Below are positions 1 through 13,000 of a stretch of DNA of 64,000 bases, piece by piece (the stretch's first letter is position 1; every line of letters begins with the position of its first letter). The position numbers were made by a program, and so were the translations under genes. The notes under the pieces were generated by a model that made no database searches, had not been told where the DNA came from, and was given only the letters and a program-made list of their open reading frames with translations. The DNA is from Struthidea cinerea (lineage: Eukaryota; Chordata; Aves; Passeriformes; Corcoracidae): positions 2,402,176-2,466,175 of the forward strand of contig VZTI01004088.1 of the NCBI GenBank assembly GCA_013397865.1, written 5' to 3'.

Positions 1-3000
1 GTGGGGGAGAACAACTTATCATTAAGGGTGTTAGGAAGGGAGTAGAGCTAATAAAACCTGCAAAGTGGTTTTGACTTGCCAAAGTATGTTTTGACTGAGT
101 AAAAAGACAGTTGATGTTTGTGAGACAAATTGTTGAGTGCAAAATATATACATGCAAGATTACATAAAGGCAGCAGTACAGTCTGTGAATACCAGCCAAG
201 ACATGTTACCCCAGTAGGTTATAGTAGCCCCAGTCCAGAGTGGGGCCACAGGCAGCATATTCCATTATTGCTCATGAATTCAGGAAATGGCATAGACTGA
301 AGGGAAAAAAAACAGGGGGGGCTTTGAAAGAAGGGCTCTTCCTTCAGGGAATTTTTGGATGTTTGTTTTTTATGTTGTTTCTGTCCATGCCGTGGCTGTG
401 AGTGTGTGTGAGAAGGCTTGTTTGTTAGTAGAGCTGACCTGGGAACGATCAGTAATGCGAGTTAGCTTGTACTTTTTGGAGGGTTTTATGCTTATGCAAT
501 TCTTTACAGTATACATGACTTTCTGTATTTAAATGGAGGGACAGACCTAGTGAACCTAGGAAACACAGAGAAGCTGGAAACCTGGTAAACATTCAGTTGC
601 AGCTCCCCACTCCTTGAGAGCACTCTTTGGTGAAAGGTTGTTGACAAGGTCAGACGAGAGTCTGACAGGGGTATTGCTGCTGCTTCTCTATAGGCACACA
701 CAGTTCAGCTTGACTAATTTAGGAGGAAGAAGCATTGGAGGGTTTATGGGGAAGCACTGCAGTCACCCCCTACTTGTCTGTTCCTGAGTTACTTGGCCCT
801 GCTGCTCCTGCCCTTAGAGAGCCACCACTGGTCCTGAACACCAGGTTTGTGCTCTGATGAGCACATGTAACCACTGTCCCTCACAACATCAGTAGCTCTC
901 CTCCAGCAAGGCTTCTGGAGAGCTGACCTGACTCCTCACCTTTCAACAGGGGCAAGACTCTGCTCAGTTCAAATGCCGACAAACTGCAGCCACATCCTTT
1001 GCGTGCATTATGGAAGTAATGAGGAAAACGTGTTAGCTTTAAACCTGGTAATGGCAGCAGCAGGGGCACCAGGGCTTAGCACAAGCTTGGTCATTCTGCC
1101 GGCGAGCTCCATGTGTTTGTGCACAGCCTGCTCCTGAGGCTCAGCTCCTTCAAGCTAGCCCAGCAATCCTTTCTGTGCTCTGCAGGCAACAGTGCAAGTC
1201 CACACAGCTCTTCCAGTGTGCTGTGGATCTATCAGACCTTCAAGCCGAGCCATATACTGTGTAAGACACAAATCTGGCGTCACACGTGAGCAGAAAACTC
1301 TGTGGCTACTTGTTACTTAATAAATTGACACATTAATTAGAGTTTGTCCACAAGTGGCCATGACACCTTTTTGCCCTAGAAGTATAGTACAACTTGTTCA
1401 TTTTTGTAACTTGCCCTGTTGGTTTTCACCAGGGTGGTGAGGGCTTGGTGAATTGGTGAGTGGTTTAAGGGTAGGTGAGCTGTCCCACACCTGATCACCT
1501 GATTCCTCTGTGCCATTAATGGAGCTTCCTGGCAGGGTGATGACTTGCTCCACTTTGGCAAACTTCTATAACCATGTGCAAACAGGGTCCAGCTGCATGC
1601 AAACCCCTGCTAGCCTTCACAGAAGTGGGCATTTGGGATTCCCTGCCAGGTACAGAAAAGCTCACAGTAGTGAGACTTCAATTGCAGAGTGCAAAATTTA
1701 TTGTTGAAACTGACGGTGCCTCTAACAGAAAGTGGAGTAGGTGGGAAACAGGGAGTTTTGCTGAGCTATGAGGTGTCAGGGTATTTAGGAGACCCTTGGT
1801 TTGTCCTACCTTTTGGCAGCTGGAACAGCTGATGCCTTGGCTATTAAGCTTGGTCCTTCCCAGGCTAAGCTAAAACTCCTGGACATGCAGAGCATCAGCT
1901 GTAGACCAAAGAGTTGAAGGGTGGACATTTAAGTAGAGTAGGAACAAGGGGACCAGTGAGCAGGAGGAAGTGCTCTGCCAACCACAGGCTCTCCGCAGAC
2001 CACAAGCTGAGAAGCACAACTTCCTGAGCTATAAACTTGTCACCAGGGTGGACCAGTAACACAAGCATTCTGCAAGGTAGGAAGGACACTGGACAGGCAA
2101 GCCTGCCTCGTGGGACACACCAAACCGCTCACATAATTTCCATTATCCAATTTTTATGTTCATCCAAGAACCTTACAATGCAGGAAGCTCCCATGGCTTG
2201 CTTAACACCCTACATCTTTTCCCTCTCTTTCTGCCTGTCAGATAACAAGAAACTTGTTTATTTCTGACTAGAGGGGGACAATTAGCTGGGTGTGATCTCT
2301 GAAGATCTCAAGAACTTCTCTTTCTACTTTTGGGTTTTTCATTGTTGGTTATTTTATTTCCGTTTGTTGGTTTTTGTCAGATCCCTTGGCTCTGTTATGA
2401 AAAAGCTCTTATTAAAACCTGAATTTTCTGCAAGTCAGGGTTCACGTTTGGTGCACAAAGTTAGCTTTTGTGCTATGAGTTTTTCAATATATCACTTTGC
2501 TGCCTTCCCATCTTCCTAATACTCTGTTTTATGATGAAACAACTCTAGAATTTCAAAGACTTTGCAGCTCTTCCTGCAGCTAGGTTGGGTTCATGGTCTC
2601 ACTTCCACCACCTGTTGGAAGAAAGAAATAAGAACCCAGCTAGGTGACCAAAGCCAGGTCCAGAGAGTAAATGCATCCTTCTCCTTCATCTTGGAATAAT
2701 TTGATCTGAACTGATCAAGTGATCAAAGATGGGCTGGCTTATGATAGTAAGTAGACGGCATCAAAAAATGGCCACGTCTAAGATGGAAGCAAAATGAAGC
2801 TTGACGTCCCCTAGCTGTGGCACTGCATAACTTCCCTCACAATGAACTGAAAGGAACAGCACATGAATTCACACGTGTCTGAACAAAGATTTCTACTGAG
2901 TCCGTGCAGATTGGACACCAAGCTACTTACACTAAATGTGTTCCTCAACACCTGTCTAATCAGAAGTGATAACAAACCAAAGAAAGCATAGGCAGCTCTG

Positions 3001-6000
3001 TCTCTTGCAATGGGTGAAACCTTGTACTTTAGCTGCTGCTCATGTAACTCTGATTATTCCTGCAAGGAAAGAAGGTGACTATGAAAAAGAGGGATACAGA
3101 GATCTGCCTGTATTGCCAGTGGCACAGAGCCCTGCAACCAAGCCCGACTGGGTTGGTTGTGACACAGGATGTGAACCAGACCTGTGAGTCTTCTGTCAGT
3201 CTTCTAATCTCAGCACCACGATCTCACCCATCTCCATGAAGCTCCATGCTCCCAACTGTCTCTTTTAACTACAGGAATTAACAGCATTATCAACTTCCAT
3301 CAGGACTGCTATGTTGACTTCAGGAGTCTTTGACTCCTGTTTCAGGTGCTCCTTGTAACTTCTTGAAGGTGCTTGAAGGGTTTCCACATGTCAGCTTCAG
3401 TCACAAGCTGACTTGTCCTAAGTGGTATCCCTTCAGGTACCAGGTAGCTTGGCTGCAAAAAGTTGCTCTATCACCTGGCACATGGAGTTTGTGACTGTGT
3501 CTTTCTCCCTCAGTATCAAGCCAGCTGGCATACATTTTAAAACCTGCTGCTGTTTCACACAATTGCTGTGTGTCTCAGCTGCCTCAGGGAAATTCAGAGT
3601 GACCAGCCACATATAGTCCAGCCAGGAAATCCTTAGTGTCAGCAGGTTTGTGGCAACATTTTTGAAACCCCCTGCAAAGGTATGCTCAGGCCTTCACCTG
3701 CACGAAATTCAGTGGATTATATCCCCTTGCTGTTCTGCTGACTTCTGGGAATATTCAACTGGCGAGTGTGGCTACTGGTTTCTAAAGCAATGAGTCATGG
3801 TGTACATTACTTCAGTGTACAGTCACTGTGAAATAATTCAAACCATCATTGTCATTATTATTGCCTCCAACAAGCAAACTGATACCTTCTGCCAGCCCGG
3901 GGCAGGTGTGTGAATGTAATCACTGTGCAATTAATTAGCCTCTGCTGCCAGTCAGTATGCAGCACACAGCTCCCTGCTTCCCAACTGAATCCAGTTTAGC
4001 AGAGCCACTGCAAGATTTAAAGGTGCTTTGCAGTAAGAACTCAATAAAAGAAAAGAAAAGCTAGCAGCTCTAAGGCCAGCTTTTCAGCTGTGGATCACAC
4101 CTAGCAAGATGAGCACCAGCCCCTATCAGCCAAAGGGTTTTGCAGGACTGTGGGACAAGAACAGAGTTTTATGTCATTTTTGAAAGCTGTGAGTTTAGAA
4201 GTCATCTAACGCATGAATTCTGAGTGAGCAAAATAGGAAAGGCCAGCTGCTCACCGTGGTGGCCCTGGAAATCCCTTCAACTGGCAGCACAGTAAGAACG
4301 CAGGGGCTGCCTGGGCTCCCTCCTCTCTGTGCAGCCACAGAGCTACCCCAGAGCCAGATTAAATTGCTGGATTAAGCACTCCCACAGCCCCATCCAAATC
4401 TTTGTGACAGCTGTGCCCAGGACAGAAGTCAAGCATCGGTGCCATAACTGCGTCAACTGGTGTGTCATGGGTCACAGCATTACAGCTGAAAAAGGTCTGG
4501 GAGGTCATTCACTCCCATTTCTTAGCCAGCACAGATTTGATTCAATAAAGTGTGTGCTACTGCTCCAAACATGGCATTTCGAGAGATTGGGCAATGCAAT
4601 CTTCTTCCTCTTCTCTTGGGAATTTATCCATCTTCTCTTATAACTCACTGACAGGAAACGTCTCACCAAACACTCCCCTGATTCCATATGATCCCATTAA
4701 TGACTCTTCCTGCCTTTCCTTTTACCAGTCTCCCCTTTCACTCAGCTGTGCTTTCCTCCCTCTGTACAGGCACAAGAGCCTGCTTAGTTCCTTCCAGGCT
4801 GGTCTGGCTTTTGAGAGGACAATACCTCATCACTGAGGGCCTCCAAAATATTAGATTCCTGTTCTGCCAAAAAAAAGCCTTATCCACTGCCCTAAATTTG
4901 CTACACTGAAAGACTCCACATTCTCAAATAATGAGATTTTCCATTAAGACAAATATTTTCAGGCTCTTCCTTTTTCATCTTGTGTGTCTGAGTTTGGAGT
5001 TATATTCTATTTTCTATCCATTCTCCAAAATGTAGACCCTACATGCAGCCACATGTGTTGGCAGGTTAGTTCTGTTATTTTTCTTCACCAGCCTGTTCTT
5101 GTTGCCAAACCCCAGCTGGTGCTGTGAGCAGGGCTCTGTCCAGAGGGTGTGCTCCTGGGAGGGAGCAGAGGGATGGATGCCCACACCCACTGTGGGGAAC
5201 CCTGTGCCAGGGTCACTGTATGCCTGATGCTCACCAGGTCCAAGCTGGTTTGTGTTACTTGCCTGACTTTGTTGATAACCCTCATTTCCCTCCAAGCAAT
5301 GGGATTCCTGAGCACCAGTGCTTTGCTGGCCCCACCTTACATAATTAATGGCTAACAAAGTTCAGCATCACAAGAACTGAAGGCCATACATGTCGCCTTC
5401 TGGTGCCACAGCAGGACATTATCAGCATCGACCTCTTTTTGATTTAGGTTTCACACATCATTCAGATGTGATCAGGTTCATGTCTATGTGACTAATTAGG
5501 GGAGTAACTTTTGCTGTTACGGAACATTTCATTATAACTCAACTTTCTTTCCCTTCAACTCACTACTTCTTTCCTACTACTGAGTATGAATATTGCCATC
5601 CAACACATGTTTTCCTTTCATATGGTTACAAGGCTTTTTTTGGTTGTTTCTTCTGTAAAAAACCCCGAGAGATTAATCAGGTTAACTTCCAAAAGCTGTC
5701 TTCCATTGTTTTACTCTATATGTTCAGATGACATTGATTAAAATCACATGCTGTTACATCTGAAAGAAATTCCCTCACCTGTGTGACAAGCTGGGCTTTT
5801 ATCACATGTTAAGAGAGAGTTTCATTTATTTCAATTTGCTTTTTTTTTTTTTAAGCACAGTTCTCTCATTCCTACTGTCTTGACTATGATCTTTAAAAAG
5901 GATTGATTAAAATCAAGATTCTGTGAACTAATACCCTTAATCTACAACCAAAATTGCAGAGGCACCTGTATTTTCTAAGAAAGCTGTCTGTGAAGGGTTG

Positions 6001-6887
6001 CAAAAGAAAAAAACTACTAAAAATCTCTGTGTTGCTTTTGGGATTTGAAAGGCTATTTTTACACAAACTGACTTTTGGGAGAGACTTGCTGTGTTACGTT
6101 AGGCCTTTGAAATGACTCTCTTTTAGTAGTTTAAGACTGACCTTATTTGAAATGTAATACCTTAAGATCTGTATCTCTAAAAGGAAAAGGAAAAATATTG
6201 GAAGTAAGACCAAATCAAAAGTGAGAATCCTCCTATTCTCAGTTCTGGCATCTAAGCAGAAAATTAGTGCAGCAAACCACTTTTTGTGTATGTTCTCTTA
6301 CATTTTCTTTAAATGTAAAATCAGTTAATCGAATTAATGACAAGCCCATATCCCCACAAGTCCATGGTCTTATTCAGTAGAGCTCTTGTGACCAGACTTT
6401 TCAGCACAAGTATTTCCACTGCCTGCAGTGCTAAGCACACGTATAAATACTTTGTCAAATCGGCATCACAGCTAGAAGCCAGTATTTAACACCGTTCTGC
6501 CATTAGACTGCAGTGACTTCTCTGCTGCATTGTTACTTTTTAAGCCATGAAACATCTCCCAGCCCCTTCAGCTGGAGGGTGGCATCCAGGGGAGGGTCAT
6601 GCTCAGCCCTCTGTGGTGCTTGCCGCCCTTGTGCATCCCTTACCTGTGTCTGTGGGCACCTGCACTTGAGCAATATTGATGGGTGAGCCGAAACCAACAG
6701 AGCTGAGCACAAATCACCCTGCCAGCCTGCTGTCATGACAATGTGCCTGTGGTTTGATGCCCCTCAAGGAGCATTCCTGATGTCTAAGCACCCTGTGTTT
6801 GCCTCTCTGTTTGCACTTACAGTCCTTACTGCCCCCAGTTTTCCATTTGCAGTTCTGCTTACCAGGGACTCCCTTGCTGTGTTTCAG
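1..6887. other. RIN3 upstream intron or 5' flank, no gene recognised
   Basis: No supported exon, RNA gene or clear repeat was found in this 6.9 kb. The next exon starts with the third base of a codon, so an upstream coding exon must exist, but I could not place it here. Short open frames in this stretch lack splice context and family resemblance. There is no CpG-rich promoter-like patch. A poly-T run lies at about 5842-5853, and an AT-rich segment at 3830-3960 contains homeodomain-type AATTAATTAG sites. The most likely reading is RIN3 intron 1. Confidence 0.6.
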
Positions 6888-7071
6888 CCCTGTCAGAGGT
6901 ACCAGTGAAGGAAAAGAGACACACCTCTGTCAGGCCGTTGCTCTGCGAAATTGCCTCCAGCTTCCAGGGATCAGCATCCTTGACAAACTCATCAAGACGT
7001 GTCCTGTCTGGCTTCAGCTGAACATGAGCCAGGAAAGGGCTGGGGCGATCCTTGGCAAAGAAACAGCAGGG
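6888..7071 (+). CDS. RIN3: RIN3 coding exon (residues 1-61 of the visible chain; start of SH2)
   Basis: The acceptor follows a pyrimidine tract ending TGTTTCAG and the donor is GGG|GTAAGT. The exon begins with the third base of a codon and ends in phase 0. It encodes GISILDKLIKTCPVWLQL near residues 27-44, the conserved entry into the RIN-family SH2 domain, followed by a helix-like stretch ending KETAG. The preceding part, with LCQAVALRNCL, is weakly alignable to the human N-terminal region LCLPANPKNCL. No in-frame methionine precedes the conserved block inside the exon, so the start codon lies further upstream. The exon could in principle open from an ATG at 6799, but the clean acceptor at 6886-6887 argues against that. 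Confidence 0.88.
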
Positions 7072-10000
7072 GTAAGTCCAAAGTGGTTTCAGTTTAGACA
7101 ACCACATTTCCTGTCCTTGGTTAGGAGAGCAGTGTTTTTTTTTAATGTGGAAGCAAAAGTATTTAGCAGACTGCTCTCTGTTTCCATTACTATGATGCTT
7201 TACCTCTCTCAACAGCACAAGACAGATATATTGGCTTTGGGAAAACAAGGAATCTTATCTCTGGTTTTATTTGCTTACCATGTAGATACATGGAGATGCC
7301 TTCCCATTCACTACTGTACCCAAAAGTATGGTGATTATCCTAATCTGGACCAATGAAAAAAAAATCTATGAAGAAAAGGCCCTTAAATTCACCTGATGGG
7401 AGTAACTTTTATTGCAACAATTGGTATCTGGTTTGCATAAACTGAGTATTAGAAAATTATATACTTGTGCAAAGCTCAGGGCTTGCTTAAGGAAAACAGC
7501 TCTGTGGTAAAGGGAGCTGCTCCCTTTTCCTGAGGTCTGAGAGGTGAGCAGGCTGTAGATGTCCTGGCTGGATCCTTTGGAAAGGGCAGGTGCAAATGAC
7601 CTCAGCTGATGTCAGGGCACACCTGCTCTGAGGATGTTTGGACCCATCCTTTGGCTGAGTCAGTCTATCCCAGGGCTAAATGCTGGCACAGCCAAGTGAC
7701 ACTCTCCAGTGGGATTCACCGGAGCAGCCTGGGCTGTGCAGTGCACCTCACCCTCAATCAGACTTCTCAAATAGATTGAGCAAATAATTCTTTTTGTTTT
7801 TCTGCTCTGTCAGTGGAGGTGTGCCTGACTGACTGTGATGTAGCCATGTATGGGCCCAAGCCTCCTCAGCCATTATCCATTCCCTGCAGGCAGGGAGTTC
7901 TCTGCCTCTGAGTGGCTTTGGGGAAGTATTTTGCCTCGGTTCCTCCTGCTCACACTGTCCTTGGGCAGTCTTCAGCTGCAGTCAGAAGCAGGCAGGAGAA
8001 GAGGTGGTGCATCAGAGGAGTCCCACGACAAGGGCAGAATCTCCTGCCCACTCTGAGCCCACCTGAACCTGAGGCAGCACTATTCCCACCTGTGGTGAAA
8101 ATAGAAGAGGCTGATTTCAATACTGGTCCTGACCTGTAGGGTTAAGTACAGCTCAGAAAACCCACCTCCTACTTCTCTGAACAGCCATAGTCCAATTTTA
8201 GCCTTTGGATCCATGGCAACCAGGCGTGCCGATCAGGAAAAAAGAAGTGATTCATTTCCAGGTTTCATTTCCCTGGTTGCTTAGATTAAATTTCAGATGA
8301 AGCAATGTAAGATGGTGCTGTCTGACAGTCGTGGTTAGAGGGACAGCACTGCCATGTGGCTGGTAGGACCTGGGCAAGGGAGAATCTCTCCCTACAGATA
8401 CTACCGGCTCCTACCTGCAGACGCGTTCTGCAACAGAAGGTGGGGGCTGCCCTGAGCTAGAAATCAGCCTGTTTAGGGCATACACCTGTGCCTTTATTTG
8501 CATTTTCTCTGCCCTGGTGGTGGGCCTGAGCCCTTGGGGCTCCATTTCTCCTGAACTCAGAGGCCAAGATGACAGCACTGTGTGAGGATGTGAAGCTGCC
8601 CCAAAGCTGTGTGTTCAGCATGGGTGCTTCAAAGTGACTGGAGATGCCCTTATGACTGGGATTCATGCAGGGAAAGTTCCTGGCTTCTAGACAAGCTATT
8701 TTTTTAAAAACCTCTGTCCCAGAAATTAATGGTTTCTTGATAGATTTTCATACATTACAGTTGATTAATGATTTTATCCTCTCACACTTCTCTTTCTAAT
8801 ATTAGCATCCAGGCTACAAAATTAGCTTGATTTTTTAATTCAGTTTTTTAAAAATCTTGACTTTCTTCTGCCTAAGCTTACTATCAAAGAACAGATGAAG
8901 GTGAAGATTATTTTGTCTTTGTATCTGCACCTTCAAGATACAAGCTAAAAATATCCCTGACAATGAGCTTTAATTAGAAACACACTTAGGATCTCACAAC
9001 ATACAAAGAATGAGACATTTTTCCTTTTTCTTCTCTTTTTTTCTTCTCTTTTTCTTATTTCTTGTATCTTTTTTCTCTTTTCTCTCTTTTTTCTTTTTTT
9101 TTTCTTTTTTTAATTTCTTTTCCCCACTGGTGTCATTGGTGGGACACAATGGCTCCAGTAGTTCCACTGGTCCCAATTAAATACTTGGGGGCCTCTTAAC
9201 AATGTTTTTGAATACCTGATGGGATTGAGCCAGACCAATTTTTTTTGCTGTAGTTTATCCTTCTTTGATCAAGGGGATTGGACTAGGTGATCTCCAGACA
9301 TCCTTTCGAGTACGTCAGCTCTGTGGAGTTAGCATTCCTGGAGGTGTTTAAGGAGGGACTGGATATGGCACTCAGTGCCACAGTCAGGTTGAGGTGGTGG
9401 TGTTCGATCATCAGGTGATGATCTCAGAGGTTTTTTCAAACCTAATTGATTCTGTGATTCTGTGATTTCAGGACCACTCAATACACGTGAATGATCACTT
9501 GAGAGATCTTAGACAAGCTTTTGGGGACAGGGCTTGTTCCCAAATTCAACAAAGGCTAAAGCAAAGCTTTGCTTCTGGGAAGGCAGACCCCTGGCAGAGA
9601 TCTAGGCTGGCACTGCCTGGCTGAGCAGCTCTGTGGGAAAGGTCCTGTAGGGATGGTGGGCAGTGAGCTGGGCACAGACCCACTCAAGAGAGGCTGTGGG
9701 ACCAGGGCTTGTTCAGCCAGAAGACAACTTCAGGGGGACCACACAGCAACCCCTGGTACCTACAGGGAGGTCACGGAGAAGATGAAGCCAGGCTGTGCTC
9801 AGCACTGCAGGGTGGGAGGACAAGAGATGACAGAGTACATTGAAACCACCGGGGTTCAGACTGGGTACAGGGGAGCATTTTCTCCCTGTGGGGACTGTAA
9901 GTGGTGGGACAGGTTGCCAAGAGAGGCTGTGCAGTCTCCAGCTTTGGACATTCCCCAGACTTGTACAGACAAAGTCCTGAGAAACTTGGTCTGGCCTCAT

Positions 10001-13000
10001 GGCTTCACCCAGGGGATTGGAGAAGAGTTGTCCCAGGACACCTGCCAGCCTGAATGATCTTCTGGTCCCATGAAAATGCTCTGCCATGGACACTGTGGCC
10101 ACCAGAGCCTTTGGCCTTATGTCCCACTCATGGACACTCAGATCCTTACTGACTCAATGTACAGGTGACTCCCATGCTTTAGACCCGGACTGGGACATTC
10201 TAGGGTGACTCATCTGTGATTTAGGGCATTGATGTGAGGACCATCATTTAACAAATCATGAGTGCAGTTTTAAACTCTTCAGTTCATGAAATAGCACACT
10301 TTAGGCATAAGTGGGATGTCAGTGATGCATAGAAACTTCACGAGTTCATTCGCAGGCCTGCTGAACTGTCCCTTTATTAATTATTTTTGTTGTATAAAGC
10401 TTAACTAAGTGGAATGAAGCTAAAATAAGGCTATTTAAAGGTGGATTGTACTGATAAAAATCTACATTGCTAGTGACTTAAAATAAAGTTTAGAAGCTCA
10501 CACAATGTAGCTGAGCTCTTGATTCTTCTCTGCCTTTTCAGATATTCATAGTTAGGAAAGAGGGTAATGTGAACAACATGATCCTCTCAGTCCGCCTGCC
10601 GGTGCAGAACGAGGCTCCTGGTGTGCTGGAGTACAACATTAAAGAAGAAAAATCAAGTAAGGTCTTTACATTTTTTGGTCTTGCGCTGGTTATTGTACTG
10701 AGTTCTCTCTTGATCATCAATATTTATGTAATCTCACTTGCACTGAGCAGGTTCCTCTTGTGGCCAGCAGCAGATCTTGCTTTTATGATGTAGTTCAGTT
10801 AATATTTCCTGCAGCTGCTTTACCTCAGCTCTCCTGTGGTTCTGCACCTTCTGTTATCATTTACAGACTCACAATAGGGAAATAAAGCACCTCCAGATGA
10901 GGAGGCCAGTGCTTTGATCGAGAAAGGAGAGCTGCCTTTCACCAGGTGGAAGTCCTGAGGAAAGTGGAAAGCATTGGCAGACTAAGCCTTGATAATTCAC
11001 TGACTCTGTTTAAGCCACTGAATTTAGGGGTCGCCATTCATCTGACATCTGCTACATAGCCTTTTCATGCACCTTGCACAGTCACACTGAACAACAAGTT
11101 ACTCCTCAACTGTTTGTTTTCAAAGCCTAACTGGGAAGTGGATGGGTCTCGTGTCTGGTGGTGTCCGTGCTGTTCCCTGATGGATAGCCAAGTCTGCCAT
11201 GAGCAAGTGAAAATTAACCCAGTTCACAGTCAGCCACATCTAATGTAGCCCTCTGTGTAAATGGGTGTGTAAGGCACATGATTTCCACTTTCAAAAGAAT
11301 GTTTGTGAACACCTGAATTTTAGGCTAGTCATAGAAAAATGCACTCGAAAGAGTTCATAAAAATGACTTCACACTACTTATTTATCTGAACACATCTAAA
11401 TCCTCTGTCACTGAGCTCTGTCCCAAAGCCAGCTCCCCAGAGAAACTGTTTTATTCTCTGCTAAAACACTTGTGTTTCTTCAGATCAGTGTTGCAACATT
11501 TCTTTCCCCTTGTTCAAATGGACTTCGACAGTTGCTCAAATGAAGTTTTCCCTTCTCCTATGTTTCTTCGCATACCTCTGCACTATAAACAGACTTTAAA
11601 GCCAGAGGGACAACTCTTAGGCTGTTCTAATCTCAAGGCCAGACCACAGGCTGTCACAACATTGCTCTCTGTCTGGGCTGCTGCATCCCCTTGGGAAGCT
11701 TTCCGTCTCATCTGCCTGCTTCTGGAAGCACCCAGCTGCGGACGTTCAGTGTTCAGTGCTCCTGTGCGAGGGCAGGAACAGCAAACCTTTTGCCACAACT
11801 TCAGGTGTTCAATTAAGAATACAAGGGCAAGGGTTAGCTGTGGGGTAGGGAAACCTTTTCTTTATTTAGCTATTTGAACTTGACCCAGGACTTAGATTTT
11901 TCATGGTGGGGAATTGGTTTTTGATGATTCAAGCTTTCCTTTGGATAAAAGTTAAAAAATAAAATCCTATAATCCTAAAAAATATCATTTATAGAAATGT
12001 TACTTCTTGACTCATGTCCTGTGCCATAAAATCTGATTTCTTTTAGGACAGGCAAAGTAAAATGTAGTACAAAAATGTCACTGAGCTAGCCTATCTAGAG
12101 AGGCTTTTCTGCCATGCTTTTCAGACTTGCTTGCTTTTTCTAATTTATCACTAACTTAGTGCAAAGGATGTATTGGGAGACGAGCTTTCTGGTAGAAACA
12201 AGAATTAAATCACTTTTCACCACTTTCATACAAGTTGCAAAGTAAGTGGAGGAGGGTAATTAAAACTCAGCTCTCATTCATAAAGCAGGAGAGCTGCCAT
12301 CACGTGCAGCAATCCCAGCAGCCATGAGGCTCATGCATGCCTATGGTGGACATTCACATTATTTTTAGCTTGAGTTCCGTCAGTGTTGAGTGTCAGTTGG
12401 TAGAAAGCCTCCCAGTTCTCCATCCTGCACTCTTTTGACAAGAACACACTGGGTACAGAATGGTCACTCTTTTTCTTCCTTTCTCATTTAGGCTAAGTAC
12501 CCTGGCTTTTAAGTTTAAAAGAAATTGAACGAATTCTTGTTAATAAAGACAAAGGACTGTACCTAGTGCCAGGGGAGATGGTAAATCTTCTTGTCACACA
12601 GTAATCTAATACTTTAGGTAATTAATTAATTCTTTAGCTTTTTAACTGTGTTACTCCACTGCCTTCTAAACTTTTTTCAGAAATAAAATTAAAAATTGTC
12701 CAAATGCTTTGAAAGAATTTAGAACCTGAGCTTTCTTGACACGTAAAATGGTATGTCTGGATTGCCTCAGATTAATGATGTGCCCTTCACTCATCTCTGG
12801 TATTCTGTAAGTGTCAGGGTAGGAGACCTCTGAGCACCCCAAGAGATGTTCTCATGCTGTGGAATGCAAGTAAATTGGAAGTTTGGTGTTACACTCCTGT
12901 AAATATGTAAAACACCCCAGCTGCATTGCCTAAGGGCCACTCTGGACTGGCAGGGTTTTTTCAAACATCTATTCTTTAAATTCTTTTATTCAGAATTAAA

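Larger units (their letters stand above)
7072..10541 (+). other. RIN3: RIN3 intron, CR1-rich
   Basis: This intron of about 3.5 kb splits the SH2 coding region. It holds a 100-base pyrimidine tract near 9.0-9.1 kb and three CR1-type 3' fragments in the same orientation at 9.27-10.09 kb. The longest open frame here (9569-10057) is CR1 sequence, not a gene. Nothing else is recognisable. Confidence 0.85.

Noticed and set aside
6799..6887. ATG at 6799 as RIN3 translation start
   Set aside because: A good acceptor lies at 6886-6887, and the residues before it have no resemblance to RIN3, so the upstream part is read as intron.
8994..9176. Lysine-rich minus-strand small protein
   Set aside because: It is the translation of a pyrimidine-rich low-complexity tract.
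9569..10057. 162-codon open frame as a gene
   Set aside because: The DNA is a diverged CR1 3' region, identifiable by its landmarks in order, so the frame is chance.
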